A program made the position numbers and the translations under genes. A DNA stretch of 64,000 nt from an uncultured Bacteroidales bacterium (GTDB lineage: Bacteria; Bacteroidota; Bacteroidia; Bacteroidales; Paludibacteraceae): positions 1 through 64,000 of the forward strand of contig CADBZO010000026.1 of NCBI GenBank assembly GCA_902799185.1, given 5' to 3'. The first letter of the stretch is position 1, and every line of letters starts with the position of its first letter. The notes below the pieces were generated by a model. It did not search any database. It was not told the origin of the DNA and was given only the letters and a program-made list of their open reading frames with translations. Positions 1 to 14,722 of the stretch are shown here, piece by piece.

Positions 1-339
1 CTTCGCGATGGAATATGCGAAATTAGCGTAACCCCACCCCGACCCTCCCCTCAAGGGAGGGAGAAGGGGGAGAGGGAGGAAGCCGGATACTATCCGGCAC
101 AATGGGCGCAGAAAGATGCGGGATGCTATCCCGCGCAAAGAAAGAAGAATCATTAACCAGATCGCCCTCGCGTTCGGCAAGGAGATTGCGACGGTCGATA
201 CCGCTCTGCTAAATCGACAAAACAACTCCTGCCTCCGCTCTCCCCACAAAAATCGAATTTCTTAGCAGAAGCACGATTTTTTGCGGGGTCCCCAAAGAAT
301 GCGGGCGGTCGCAAAACCTAAACTTTAACTATTTTTATT
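1..339. other. Hairpin-rich intergenic region with a short reading-frame tail
   Basis: No intact gene is seen. Bases 2-31 read as the last nine codons of a frame entering from outside the window (ending YAKLA then TAA), too short to identify. The rest holds a GC-rich palindromic repeat (32-76), two look-alike hairpins with 7-bp stems and 3-nt loops (82-98 GCCGGAT/ATCCGGC and 118-134 GCGGGAT/ATCCCGC), and a larger inverted repeat at 242-288 (CCCCACAAAAATCG against CGATTTTTTGCGGGG). Confidence 0.5.
32..76. repeat. GC-rich palindromic repeat, copy 1
   Basis: Core CCCCGACCCTCCCCTCAAGG followed by its inverted arm GGAGGGAGAAGGGGG. The same core recurs at 9298, 10289, 39055, 40456, 54634 and 59077, four of those inside genes. 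This copy is intergenic. Confidence 0.8.
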
Positions 340-495
340 ATGGCAGATGTAGTATTTGAGGACCCGATTCACCACATTTCGGGTAAGCTTTCAAGAAAGT
401 ACCGAACCTGTTACAAAAGCGGGGCGGGACTGGAGAATCCGGAAGCTCCAGACCGCTACGCTCATCCGGAAAACCGGCATCAAATGCCGGGCTAA
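340..495 (+). pseudogene. Remnant of a small conserved Bacteroidota protein
   Basis: An ATG after an A-rich stretch opens 51 codons beginning MADVVFEDPIHHISGKLSRK. I associate this N-terminus with a short conserved hypothetical family common in Bacteroidales that is normally about 110-130 residues. After roughly residue 23 the reading changes character (Pro/Glu/Arg-rich, overlapping short GC hairpins such as CCGGCATCAAATGCCGG at 472-492) and stops at 495. A hairpin-type repeat seems to have interrupted the gene. Family assignment is from memory of the N-terminal motif and the function is unknown. Confidence 0.4.
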
Positions 496-623
496 TTGAC
501 GAAGAAAAACGCGCATGGATACGCGGAGCATAAACGCTACATCCGCATTGAGCACGTTACGGGCGAGGCGGCATTTTCTAATCCGCCAAACTTGGCGGAT
601 ACAAAGAGAAAATGTTAGAGCAA

Positions 624-658
624 AACAAAAAAGAGAGGCACCCGACGGATGCCTCTCC
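624..658 (-). terminator. Intrinsic terminator of nifJ
   Basis: On the minus strand, GAGAGGCA pairs with TGCCTCTC and is followed by a T-rich tract, starting 26 nt after the nifJ stop codon. Confidence 0.8.
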
Positions 659-683
659 TTATTATTACGCGTACACGCGTGGA

Positions 684-4285
<3,602 letters not shown>

Positions 4286-4330
4286 ATTCCTTTTGGTGTC
4301 ATTTTGGGGTATCCGGGAGCCGTTTGCAAC

Positions 4331-5644
4331 TTAATAAAGGAACCCTAATAGCCAGAGCGGGATTTGGTTGCCGCGTCCTGTCTCCAGTTCTCCGACAGCG
4401 GTAGGACGGATAGTATCGCGCACAGACGGTTTCTCCCGGACATCAAAGTAATACTGGTTGTCAATAATGAACATCGCGCTCCGTTCGGTTGCGTTCACCT
4501 TGTGTGCGCCATGGATGAAGGTATAGAAACAGGTCTCATAAAGATCCATCGGCGTGAGTTCGCGGGTGAAATTCATCAGAGCGACGTTCGTATTGTGCAT
4601 ATAAACCCGGGTCGGCTTCATCGGGAACGAGCGGTCCTCCAGATAGAGGAGGTTGATCAGACGCGAGTCTTTGAGATACTTGATATAGTTCATGGTCGTC
4701 GCGCGGGAGAGGCCTATCTCCTCGGATATATTACTGATATTCAGTGCGCATGGCGCATCGCCCATGAGGATATGCAACAGTTTGCGGAGCTTATGCAGGC
4801 AAGCTACGTCAATCTGTTTCACCATCAGCACATCCACCTCCAGCTGGCTGTTCATCACTTTCAGCAGCTCTGCTTCAAACGATTTCGACTCCAGGAATGA
4901 GGGATAATAGCCGTGGGTGAGATAAGACTGGAAATAGTCCAGCGGCTTGACACGCTCGCATATCTCACGTGAGATAGAGGCATGGCGCTGCATGATCTCC
5001 TCCAGCGTATAGGAACGCAAGCGGAGACCGGTCTGCAGGTTCAGAAACTCGCGGAAAGAGAAACCGCGGAGGTTATACGTCTTGACTATATCATAGATAA
5101 TATGGTTGTCCTCCTCGAAATCCATGACCGGCGTAGTACAGAAGATGATATGCAGCTCCTTGAACTTGGCATAGCACCGTTTGAGTTCCCGCGCCCAGTT
5201 CGGGTACTTGAAGAGCTGGTCCAGGAAGAGATAGCGTCCTCCCTGCTTCACAAACTGGGCAGCCACCTCCACGATGGTATGCTCGGTGAAGAAGAAATCG
5301 TTGAGACTGATATAGAGACAGGGACGGATGTCGCGCGGGTCTTTGCGTTTGCGGCGTCGTCCTTCCGGCAGGGGTTGGTTCTTCCACTCCTGCTCTATCT
5401 CCTTGGCGCGAGTGAGCAGGAAATCGGTCTTCCCTACTCCACGACCGCCCTTGATAGCAATCATGCGGTCGTCCCAATTAATCTCATCCATCAACTGCCG
5501 GCGAATCGGCATGAACGAATGTTCAACCAGAAAATCATGAATACGGAAAAAGGCTTCGAGCACCGGTTTTTGCGGCTCATCCATCACTTGCGGCTGTCCG
5601 TTCTGCTCCATTTTTTCCTCCTTTAATACGTCTTTTTTCTCCAT
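4331..5644 (-). CDS. AAA ATPase of the AAA_14/DUF4143-like type
   Basis: A P-loop ATPase of about 437 residues. Walker A is GGRGVGKTDFLL near residue 75. A Walker B-like segment follows (RYLFLDQLFKYP), then a sensor region (HIIFCTTPVMDFEED). The C-terminal half has a winged-helix-like stretch (NISNISEEIGLSRATTMNYI) and an RxYMHNTN segment typical of the Bacteroidota ATPases paired with DUF4143. The cellular role of this family is not known. The longest frame begins at a TTG (5674), but that TTG lies inside the -7 box, so I place the start at ATG 5644; ATG 5611 is also possible. No partner gene is adjacent. Confidence 0.8.
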   Translation of the reverse strand: MEKKDVLKEEKMEQNGQPQVMDEPQKPVLEAFFRIHDFLVEHSFMPIRRQLMDEINWDDRMIAIKGGRGVGKTDFLLTRAKEIEQEWKNQPLPEGRRRKRKDPRDIRPCLYISLNDFFFTEHTIVEVAAQFVKQGGRYLFLDQLFKYPNWARELKRCYAKFKELHIIFCTTPVMDFEEDNHIIYDIVKTYNLRGFSFREFLNLQTGLRLRSYTLEEIMQRHASISREICERVKPLDYFQSYLTHGYYPSFLESKSFEAELLKVMNSQLEVDVLMVKQIDVACLHKLRKLLHILMGDAPCALNISNISEEIGLSRATTMNYIKYLKDSRLINLLYLEDRSFPMKPTRVYMHNTNVALMNFTRELTPMDLYETCFYTFIHGAHKVNATERSAMFIIDNQYYFDVREKPSVRDTIRPTAVGELETGRGNQIPLWLLGFLY

Positions 5645-5664
5645 TTCGGCCAAAATTTTGAAAA

Positions 5665-5700
5665 TTTGCTGCAAAATTACTAAAAAAAATCCATATTTGC
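5665..5700 (-). promoter_or_regulatory. Promoter of the AAA ATPase gene
   Basis: On the minus strand a T-rich run leads to TAATTTTGC, a Bacteroidota -7 box, about 25 nt before ATG 5644. This argues against the upstream TTG start. Confidence 0.6.
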
Positions 5701-5722
5701 AAGGTTTACCTTACATTTTTTA

Positions 5723-5757
5723 TAAAAAAAATGAGAGACCACGTCTGTGATCCCTCA
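5723..5757 (-). terminator. Terminator downstream of the ferredoxin gene
   Basis: Minus-strand stem GAGGGATCAC/GTGGTCTCTC with two G-U pairs and an AGAC loop, followed by a long T-tract. It ends the short ferredoxin transcript. Confidence 0.85.
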
Positions 5758-5791
5758 AAAATTGTCATTTTATTCTAAAAAAATGCACTTT

Positions 5792-5956
5792 TTAGAGGCT
5801 GATAGCGCCACTGGGGCAAACGCCCTCACAGGTACCGCATTCGATGCAGGTCTCCGGATCAATCGAATAGTGTTCGCCCTCGTGGATTGCTCCCACCGGG
5901 CACTCATCAATACATGTACCGCATGCTACGCAGTCTGTTGAAATTTTGTAAGCCAT
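5792..5956 (-). CDS. 2[4Fe-4S] ferredoxin
   Basis: A 54-residue clostridial-type ferredoxin starting MAYKISTDCVACGTC. It has two complete CxxCxxCxxxCP cluster motifs: CVACGTCIDECP near residue 9 and CIECGTCEGVCP near residue 37. Each half ends in a GAI turn, the usual internal duplication. It probably carries electrons for PFOR and other ferredoxin enzymes in the cytoplasm. It is monocistronic, with its own strong promoter at 6061-6097 and a terminator directly behind it. The ATG follows a weak AT-rich leader. Assignment is secure; the specific partners are inferred. Confidence 0.95.
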   Translation of the reverse strand: MAYKISTDCVACGTCIDECPVGAIHEGEHYSIDPETCIECGTCEGVCPSGAISL

Positions 5957-6060
5957 AACGTTATTTATTTATTTGTTCATTTACCATTTCTAATCTCCCT
6001 GCGGTCGAACGATCTGCTTCGCCGTATGGGTCATTTATTTGGTCATTCGACCATTTGCGA

Positions 6061-6097
6061 GTGCAAAGGTACTGCTTTTTTTTGAGACTACCAAATT
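6061..6097 (-). promoter_or_regulatory. Promoter of the ferredoxin gene
   Basis: The minus strand reads TTTGG, then an A-rich spacer, then TACCTTTGCAC. The same AGCAGTACCTTTGCAC core precedes tRNA-Val and the 53.7-kb RNA. Confidence 0.75.
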
Positions 6098-6110
6098 TTA
6101 GGGATAAAAA

Positions 6111-6189
6111 AAATTAAAAATTAAAAATTATGAATTAAAAATTAAAAGTCGAGTCGAAAGTCGAAAGCAAAAAGTCGAAAGTCGAAAGA
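6111..6189. repeat. Two adjoining tandem arrays, 7-bp period
   Basis: Repeats of ATTAAAA (6111-6147, one variant ATTATGA) pass directly into repeats of GTCGAAA (to 6189, one variant GCAAAAA). The arrays sit immediately downstream of the ruvC stop. Confidence 0.9.
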
Positions 6190-6191
6190 TT

Positions 6192-6821
6192 TTATTTCTT
6201 CTTTTTAGCAGTAGCGAGTGCGGCAGCGAGTTGTGCTGCGGGTCCGGTTAAGCCTTTGTCGGTCAGCCCTTTTCGCTGTGCATAAGTCTTCCAGTCCTTG
6301 GCGCCTCCGGTAGAAACAGGCAGGCCGAGCTGGAGGAAATGGCAATAGGCGATGGCGAGTGCGTCGGTGGCGTCCAGTTTCTTGGGCATATCTTCCTCCG
6401 GGATATGCAGGAAACGCTGAAGCATCCCCGCCACCTGCTCCTTCGACGAGTGACCGTTGCCGGTGATAGCCATCTTGATTTTCATCGGCGAGTACTCATA
6501 AATGGGGATGTCTTTGCTCAAAGCCGCAGCAATAGCTACGCCCTGCGCATGGACAATCTTGATCATCGTCTGCGGGTTTTTGTCCACGAATTGGGTCTCG
6601 ATAGCCAGACATGAAGGATGGTATTTGTCAATGAGACTCTGGATGAAGAAAAACTCTTTCTGCAACCGCGGGTACTGGCCTTCGAGTTTATGTACGTCAT
6701 AGGCGCCGAACTCCAGAATCTCCACCTGCTGTCCGACAGTATGGAGCAAAGCGTATCCCATGAACAATGTTCCGGGGTCGATACCAAGGATGATATGTTC
6801 GGATCGATTATGATCGATCAT
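6192..6821 (-). CDS. ruvC: Crossover junction endodeoxyribonuclease RuvC
   Basis: The Holliday-junction resolvase, which acts with RuvAB in recombination repair. At 209 residues it is slightly longer than the usual 170-190 because of a Lys-rich tail (ATAKKKK). The RNase H-like fold is visible: first catalytic Asp in ILGIDPGT (D15), Glu in LAIETQFV near residue 75, and the C-terminal acidic site in KLDATDALAIAYCH near residue 155. The DNA-contact segment GNGHSSKEQV is present. It is flanked by 7-bp tandem arrays on both sides. It lies upstream of nothing obviously related, so it is probably its own transcript or follows the small membrane protein gene. Confidence 0.95.
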   Translation of the reverse strand: MIDHNRSEHIILGIDPGTLFMGYALLHTVGQQVEILEFGAYDVHKLEGQYPRLQKEFFFIQSLIDKYHPSCLAIETQFVDKNPQTMIKIVHAQGVAIAAALSKDIPIYEYSPMKIKMAITGNGHSSKEQVAGMLQRFLHIPEEDMPKKLDATDALAIAYCHFLQLGLPVSTGGAKDWKTYAQRKGLTDKGLTGPAAQLAAALATAKKKK

Positions 6822-6824
6822 AGA

Positions 6825-6873
6825 AATTACGAATTACGAATTACGAATTACGAATTAAAAATTAAAAATTATT
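6825..6873. repeat. Tandem array, 7-bp period x7
   Basis: Four AATTACG units then AATTAAA, AATTAAA, AATTATT, filling nearly the whole gap between ruvC and the small membrane protein gene and running into the latter's last codons. Confidence 0.9.
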
Positions 6874-7033
6874 CGTCCTTCTCATGGTTACGGACGAAAC
6901 CGCGGATGATGACGACAGCGGCGCCGGCTATCAGCACGTAATCCGCCCAGGGTTCAATTTTCGCAATACTTAACCCTGCTCCCACAGCCAGTATCACCAG
7001 CCCGATAATCAATATAATAGATGACTTTCTCAT
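6869..7033 (-). CDS. Small two-helix membrane protein
   Basis: A 54-residue protein starting MRKSSIILIIGLVILAVGAG. Two hydrophobic segments (about residues 5-24 and 31-46) flank a short polar loop containing KIEPWADY, followed by a charged tail RNHEKDE. The ATG at 7033 lies 17 nt after the stop of the DivIC-like gene, so the two are probably co-transcribed. The last codons overlap the 7-bp array. I do not recognise a family. Placement suggests an envelope role, but this is only context. Confidence 0.65.
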   Translation of the reverse strand: MRKSSIILIIGLVILAVGAGLSIAKIEPWADYVLIAGAAVVIIRGFVRNHEKDE

Positions 7034-7059
7034 TCGTAATTCGTGATTTTTAATTTTCC
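7032..7059. repeat. Tandem array, 7-bp period x4
   Basis: ATTCGTA, ATTCGTG, ATTTTTA, ATTTTCC. It spans the junction between the DivIC-like gene and the small membrane protein gene, including the stop of one and the start of the other. Confidence 0.75.
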
Positions 7060-7352
7060 TCAACGAGGTATATATCTTCGTTGCTATTACGCATAAAATA
7101 ATGTTCGCGCGCGTAACGCTCCAGACTATCGGGGTTTTGGAGCATCTGTATCTCACGCATGGCCCGTTCGGAGTTGGCACGGTACATATCCCGCTGCTCC
7201 TCCAGACGGTTGATCTCCCGTCCGCGGCGCCAAAAATGCAGCATGCTCTGGTCACCCACAAAGAGAAAGATGACAAAAAAAATCAGGATGGTCAACACAT
7301 ACTTGCCCCATTTGCGGATTTTGATGATAGTCCAAAACTCAGAAAATGACAT
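7050..7352 (-). CDS. Septum formation initiator (DivIC/FtsB-like)
   Basis: A 100-residue bitopic cell-division protein. A short cytoplasmic N-terminus is followed by one membrane helix (about residues 18-36, VLTILIFFVIFLFVG). A coiled-coil with regular charged heptads follows (REINRLEEQRDMYRANSERAMREIQ), then the conserved FtsB/DivIC tail NPDSLERYAREHYFMRNSNEDIYLVEE. In the divisome such proteins act with FtsL and FtsQ/DivIB in the periplasm. Length and order match the family. The gene is transcribed away from the divergent T9SS nuclease gene, sharing a 114-nt intergenic region. Confidence 0.9.
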   Translation of the reverse strand: MSFSEFWTIIKIRKWGKYVLTILIFFVIFLFVGDQSMLHFWRRGREINRLEEQRDMYRANSERAMREIQMLQNPDSLERYAREHYFMRNSNEDIYLVEEN

Positions 7353-7412
7353 ATTTTTTACGCTTCAACAAGGATGGTTATACAATTTTCGGTGCAAAGT
7401 TACACTTTTTTT

Positions 7413-7446
7413 TGCAAGTTTGCAAATTTTTTTGTACTTTTGTAGC
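7413..7446 (+). promoter_or_regulatory. Promoter of the T9SS nuclease gene
   Basis: A TTTGCAAATTT stretch is followed by TACTTTTGTAGCC, a canonical -7 region, about 20 nt before ATG 7466. Confidence 0.6.
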
Positions 7447-7465
7447 CGATTTAATACGAAAGCCA

Positions 7466-11148
<3,683 letters not shown>

Positions 11149-11168
11149 GAAAATGAGAAAATAAGTAA

Positions 11169-11717
11169 ATGAAAAAATTATACCAGTTCATATTTGATTA
11201 CCTGCGCAAAAAGATGCCGACGCGCAATCCGAGGTTCCCGCATCTTGACCAACCGCTCAAGGTGATGATTATCTACGAGAGCGATGTGCTGGAGCGCAAT
11301 GACGCTATCAAATCGATCCGTCAGGATCTGCTCAAAAGGCAGATGGACGTGACGATGTGGGGGTATGTGGCTAAGAAAGAAATCACCACGCTTATCCTAC
11401 CGCAGAGCCGTATCCTGGGTACGAACGATTACACATGGTGGGGCAAACCGACCAATGATGTCATGACAGACCTGCAGGCGGAGCACTATGACCTGCTGAT
11501 CGACCTGACGACACGGCAGTTGCTGCCGCTACGCTATCTGGCGCTTTATACGGACGCGGATTTCAAAGTAGGTCTGAACCTCGGCGAAGGACTCCATGAC
11601 ATGCTTATCTCCCTCCCCGACTTGACGCCGGAGCAAGGAGAGGAAGTACAGACAGAAGCCTCGTGGCTGTACAACCAGATTATGCAATACCTCACCACCA
11701 TCAAAAGCAATGATTAA
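11169..11717 (+). CDS. DUF6913-type protein of unknown function
   Basis: A 182-residue cytoplasmic protein with no signal or membrane segment. It opens with a basic helix (MKKLYQFIFDYLRKKM) and reads on as an alpha/beta protein with KVMIIYESD, DLLIDLTTRQLLPLRYLALYTDA and a C-terminal helix. I recognise it as the Bacteroidota-specific DUF6913 family, which sits between ligA and dapA in other Bacteroidales. Its function is unknown; synteny alone suggests co-transcription with ligA and dapA. The stop overlaps the dapA start by 8 nt. A short A-rich 8-bp repeat fills the 20-nt gap to ligA. Confidence 0.8.
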   Translation: MKKLYQFIFDYLRKKMPTRNPRFPHLDQPLKVMIIYESDVLERNDAIKSIRQDLLKRQMDVTMWGYVAKKEITTLILPQSRILGTNDYTWWGKPTNDVMTDLQAEHYDLLIDLTTRQLLPLRYLALYTDADFKVGLNLGEGLHDMLISLPDLTPEQGEEVQTEASWLYNQIMQYLTTIKSND

Positions 11718-12576
11718 AGGATTAGGCACTGCGCTTATTACGCCCTTCCAAGCAGACGGAAGCGTGGATTACGAAGCATTGGCACGGCTGCTGGATACGC
11801 AGCTGACAGGTTATGTGGATTATATCGTTGTGCTCGGTACTACCGGCGAAGCCGCTACGATGACGGACAAGGAACGCGCAGAAGTGCGTTCTTTCGTACG
11901 GAGTTACGTCAATGGGCGGTTGCCTCTGGTCTTGGGACTTGGCGGTAATTGCACAGCGGCAGTTTGTGAGGCATTGCGAAACACCGACTTGTCCGGCTTT
12001 TGCGCCATTCTTTCCGTCTGTCCGTACTACAATAAACCCAATCAGGAAGGATTATATCAACATTTCTGTGCCGTGGCAGAGGCAAGCCCGATACCCGTAA
12101 TACTATATAACGTACCCGGGCGCACAGGCGTGAACCTCCTGCCGGAGACCGTCATGCGTATCTACAACGCCCGTCCCGACAAAATCATTGGCATCAAAGA
12201 AGCCTCCGGCAACGTAGAGCAAATCAAAGATTTAATTTGTAGAAAGTCAAAAGTCGAAAGTCAAAAGCAATTTCTCGTTATAAGCGGCGATGACGGCATA
12301 GCCTGCGAACTGATGGAAGCCGGCGCTGCCGGATTAATAAGCGTAGCCTCCAATGCCTTCCCCGAGGACTTCTGGCACATCGTCCATGACAAGGATGCAG
12401 CCCTGCAAGCGAAATACGCAGAGATGATTAAGTTGCTCTTCGCGGAAGGCAATCCCGTCGGCATCAAAGCCGTCTTGGCGCAGAAAGGTCTCATCACCAA
12501 CTCCCTCCGCCTCCCCCTCGTCCCTGCCAGCCCCTCCCTCCAAGAAAAAATCCTCAGTTTACTCAGAGTTCTCTGA
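11710..12576 (+). CDS. dapA: 4-hydroxy-tetrahydrodipicolinate synthase DapA
   Basis: Condenses pyruvate with aspartate semialdehyde in lysine and diaminopimelate (peptidoglycan) synthesis. It has 288 residues and a TIM-barrel fold: GTTGEAATMT near residue 44, catalytic Tyr133 in ILYNVPGRTG, and Schiff-base Lys163 in GIKEASG. A short insertion (RKSKVESQK, about residue 178) comes from a 7-bp tandem array in the gene and falls after the catalytic lysine, between helix and strand; the reading frame continues correctly to ISGDDG. Last gene of the ligA-DUF6913-dapA run, followed by a terminator. Confidence 0.96.
   Translation: MIKGLGTALITPFQADGSVDYEALARLLDTQLTGYVDYIVVLGTTGEAATMTDKERAEVRSFVRSYVNGRLPLVLGLGGNCTAAVCEALRNTDLSGFCAILSVCPYYNKPNQEGLYQHFCAVAEASPIPVILYNVPGRTGVNLLPETVMRIYNARPDKIIGIKEASGNVEQIKDLICRKSKVESQKQFLVISGDDGIACELMEAGAAGLISVASNAFPEDFWHIVHDKDAALQAKYAEMIKLLFAEGNPVGIKAVLAQKGLITNSLRLPLVPASPSLQEKILSLLRVL
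12242..12269. repeat. Tandem array, 7-bp period x4, inside dapA
   Basis: GAAAGTC, AAAAGTC, GAAAGTC, AAAAGCA. Same unit type as the array after ruvC. Translated without breaking the frame. Confidence 0.85.
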
Positions 12577-12598
12577 TTAGGCAACAAAAATTGCACAA

Positions 12599-12633
12599 AA
12601 ATGACGTTCGCCCTTGCGTATGTCATTTTTTTA
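12599..12633 (+). terminator. Terminator after dapA, overlapping a promoter
   Basis: AATGACG/CGTATGTCATT hairpin followed by T7. The 3' arm (GCGTATGTCA) also fits the -33 element of the promoter that follows. Confidence 0.6.
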
Positions 12634-12712
12634 TTGTAATTTTGCAACGCAAAATGTACCGCTGGCACCGGCAGCGAAAAAAAGCGGTACATAAAAGGCG
12701 TTTATTGACAAA
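12616..12712 (+). promoter_or_regulatory. Promoter-leader cassette, copy 1 (KilA-N gene)
   Basis: GCGTATGTCA, then TAATTTTGCAACGCAAAATG, then the leader ACCGCTGGCACCGGCAGCG, A-run, AGCGGTACATAAAAGGCG and TTTATTG. ACCGCT can pair with AGCGGT. The same leader occurs at 32086 and, split, at 30725/30982. ATG of the KilA-N gene follows 12 nt later. Confidence 0.7.
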
Positions 12713-12718
12713 GATAAA

Positions 12719-13090
12719 ATGACTCAGCAGAAAGAAATAATCGTAAAAGATACCACTATCCGTTCATTCTCCGAGAACGGGTGGGACTACATCTGCATTA
12801 CGGACATCGCCCGGCAGAAGAATGCAGAAGACCCTAACGGTGTAGTTGGTAACTGGATGCGCAATAGGAATACTATTGAGTACTTGGGGTTATGGGAAGC
12901 ACTAAATAATCCGCATTTTAACCCCCTCGAATTCGAGGGGTTTAGAAGTCAAGCCGGTTTGAATGCTTTCACTCTTTCTCCAAGCCGTTGGATTGAAGCC
13001 ACAAATGCCATAGGTTTAATTGCGAAATCAGGCCGTTATGGCGGAACATTTCCTCCACACACAAACTGCAAGCGATCTTTACATACATAA
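12719..13090 (+). pseudogene. Truncated KilA-N domain protein
   Basis: The first about 108 residues match the KilA-N DNA-binding domain of phage antirepressor-type proteins (DYICITDIARQKN, VVGNWMRNRNTIEYLGLWE, LSPSRWIEATNAIGLIAKSGRYGGTF). In intact proteins GRYGGTY is followed by AHKDIAFEFA and a further 150 or more residues. Here it passes into PPHTNCKRSLHT and stops, so the C-terminal part is lost. The gene lies between dapA and the rplT terminator and has its own promoter-leader of the type shared with the BRO-N gene. It could still make a short DNA-binding protein. Confidence 0.75.
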
Positions 13091-13120
13091 AAAAAAGAGA
13101 CGACCGGTTGGTCGTCTCGG
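13086..13120 (-). terminator. Terminator of the infC-rpmI-rplT operon
   Basis: On the minus strand GAGACGACCAACCGGTCGTCTC forms a perfect stem (GAGACGACC/GGTCGTCTC) followed by eight Ts. Confidence 0.9.
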
Positions 13121-13139
13121 AGTTTGGTAAGAACCTTAC

Positions 13140-13496
13140 TTACTTGGCAGCTTTCTTCGCCTGGTCAACAACTGCTTTGAAGGCAGCGGGTTGGTTCATG
13201 GCGAGGTCAGCAAGCGCCTTGCGGTTGATGACGATACCTGCTTTCTTGCTCAGGCCCATCAACTGGCTGTAGCTCAGTCCTTCGAGGCGGGCTGCAGCGT
13301 TGATACGCTGGATCCAGAGCGCACGGAACGTACGTTTTTTGTTCTTACGGTCGCGGTAAGCATACTGCAAACCTTTCTCCCATGTGTTCTTTGCAACGGT
13401 CCATACATTAGCACGACCACCAAAGTTACCACGGGTGAGCGACATGATCTTCTTGCGACGGTTGCGCGAAGCAACGTGATTTACTGATCTTGGCAT
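13140..13496 (-). CDS. rplT: 50S ribosomal protein L20
   Basis: 118 residues, full length. The conserved start [18 protein letters not shown], the RNA-binding core [22 protein letters not shown] and [11 protein letters not shown], and the end [12 protein letters not shown] are present. It binds 23S rRNA early in large-subunit assembly and in many bacteria represses its own operon. It is the last gene of the infC-rpmI-rplT operon, 32 nt after rpmI, with a strong terminator behind it. Confidence 0.98.
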   Translation of the reverse strand: MPRSVNHVASRNRRKKIMSLTRGNFGGRANVWTVAKNTWEKGLQYAYRDRKNKKRTFRALWIQRINAAARLEGLSYSQLMGLSKKAGIVINRKALADLAMNQPAAFKAVVDQAKKAAK

Positions 13497-13528
13497 TTCT
13501 CTTGTCCTTTCACTTTAATGGTTAGTAC

Positions 13529-13726
13529 TTAACGAAGCAACAGCATTTCGCGAACGGAACGCATGTTCGTTTGATCAACGAGCGCAACATGGGTGAGGTT
13601 GCGTTTCTGCTTTTTAGTCTTCTTCGTCAGAATGTGACTTTTGTAAGCGTGCTTACGCTTGATTTTACCGGTTCCGGTAAGCGTGAAACGCTTTTTAGCA
13701 CCGGAGTTCGTTTTTACCTTTGGCAT
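13529..13726 (-). CDS. rpmI: 50S ribosomal protein L35
   Basis: 65 residues and complete: [39 protein letters not shown] and the end MLLLR are family hallmarks. Basic throughout. It is the middle gene of the IF3 operon. The 219-nt gap to infC is unusually long for this operon, contains a 7-bp tandem array, and could hold an L20 control site, which I cannot resolve by eye. Confidence 0.98.
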   Translation of the reverse strand: MPKVKTNSGAKKRFTLTGTGKIKRKHAYKSHILTKKTKKQKRNLTHVALVDQTNMRSVREMLLLR

Positions 13727-13820
13727 TTTGTTAAAAATATTTGATTGTTAATAATTCATCCGTCAGGCAGCCATGCGCACACGGCGCAAAAGTAAAGGTA
13801 GGCCTACGGACGTTTTTTTT

Positions 13821-13848
13821 CTATTTTCTATTTTCTATTTTCTATTCG
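13821..13848. repeat. Tandem array, 7-bp period x4
   Basis: CTATTTT x3 then CTATTCG, in the infC-rpmI gap (13727-13945), which otherwise shows no gene. Confidence 0.9.
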
Positions 13849-13945
13849 TATGTCATTCTCCTGTGTGGTCGCGGTCATATCGCGGTGATATACCGACTTT
13901 GAGTCGTTCCGGTACCGATAACAGACCGGCCAAGGGTGGAGAATG

Positions 13946-14503
13946 TTATTTCTGGCTCTTGGGGCTGACGAACATAATCATCCGTTTTCCCTCGAGAGTT
14001 GGTACATTGTCGGGCTTGCCGTATTCCTCCAGATCGGCGGCAAAGCGCGCTAGCAGAAGCTCTCCCTGTTCCTTGAAGACGATGGACCGTCCGCGGAAGA
14101 AGACATAGGCCTTCACCTTGTTACCCTCCTTTAGGAACTCCTGGGCATGTTTGAGTTTGAAGTTGTAATCGTGGTCATCGGTTTGCGGACCGAAGCGGAT
14201 CTCCTTCACCTCCTGTTTTTTCTGGTTAGCTTTCGCTTCCTTCTGTTTTTTCTTCTGCGCGTAGAGGAATTTCTGGTAATCAATGACCCGGCATACAGGC
14301 GGGTTCGCCGTAGCAGCTATCTCGACGAGGTCGAGATTCTGCTCATCCGCGATGCGCATAGCCTGGCGGAAATCATAGATACCGGGTTCTACATTGTCGC
14401 CAATAAGGCGCACTTGCTGGACACCGCGGATCTTGTCGTTGATACGATGCGGGTCCTCTTTAATAACTCGGCCACCGCGTGGCCGCTGAGGAATTGTTGC
14501 TAT
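13946..14503 (-). CDS. infC: Translation initiation factor IF-3
   Basis: Binds the 30S subunit and polices start-codon choice. The product is 185 residues: N-domain with [20 protein letters not shown], linker helix with [19 protein letters not shown], and C-domain with [22 protein letters not shown] and [12 protein letters not shown]. No ATG exists at the right place. The ATG at 14514 is out of frame and meets TAG after four codons. The homologous N-terminus begins at ATA 14503 (then [10 protein letters not shown]) or ATT 14494. A rare AUA/AUU start is the classical signature of IF3 autoregulation. GTG 14413 would remove 30 conserved residues. Confidence 0.93.
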   Translation of the reverse strand: MATIPQRPRGGRVIKEDPHRINDKIRGVQQVRLIGDNVEPGIYDFRQAMRIADEQNLDLVEIAATANPPVCRVIDYQKFLYAQKKKQKEAKANQKKQEVKEIRFGPQTDDHDYNFKLKHAQEFLKEGNKVKAYVFFRGRSIVFKEQGELLLARFAADLEEYGKPDNVPTLEGKRMIMFVSPKSQK

Positions 14504-14577
14504 AGTTTTAGCATTTAATGGTTAATAAATCTCGCCTTCCCGTGCGGGCACAAAATACCCTACCATCGAAAAAGCGC

Positions 14578-14607
14578 ACAAAATTACAACAATTTTCTGA
14601 CATACGC
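14578..14607 (-). promoter_or_regulatory. Promoter of infC operon
   Basis: The minus strand reads GCGTATGTCA, 10 nt of spacer, then TAATTTTGTG, the same bipartite arrangement as at 12616, 30725 and 55790. Confidence 0.6.
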
Positions 14608-14671
14608 AAGAAAAAGTTATTTTTTTTTACTTTTTTCAATAAATATTTGCGCGCGTGAAATATTTTTCGTA

Positions 14672-14688
14672 ATTTTGTAGCCGATTTT
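14672..14688 (+). promoter_or_regulatory. Promoter of the OB-fold lipoprotein gene
   Basis: TAATTTTGTAGCCG, a -7 box about 40 nt before ATG 14723, back-to-back with the infC promoter. Confidence 0.55.
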
Positions 14689-14722
14689 GACTAAAAGCGA
14701 AAAATCTTAAATTACACATGAT

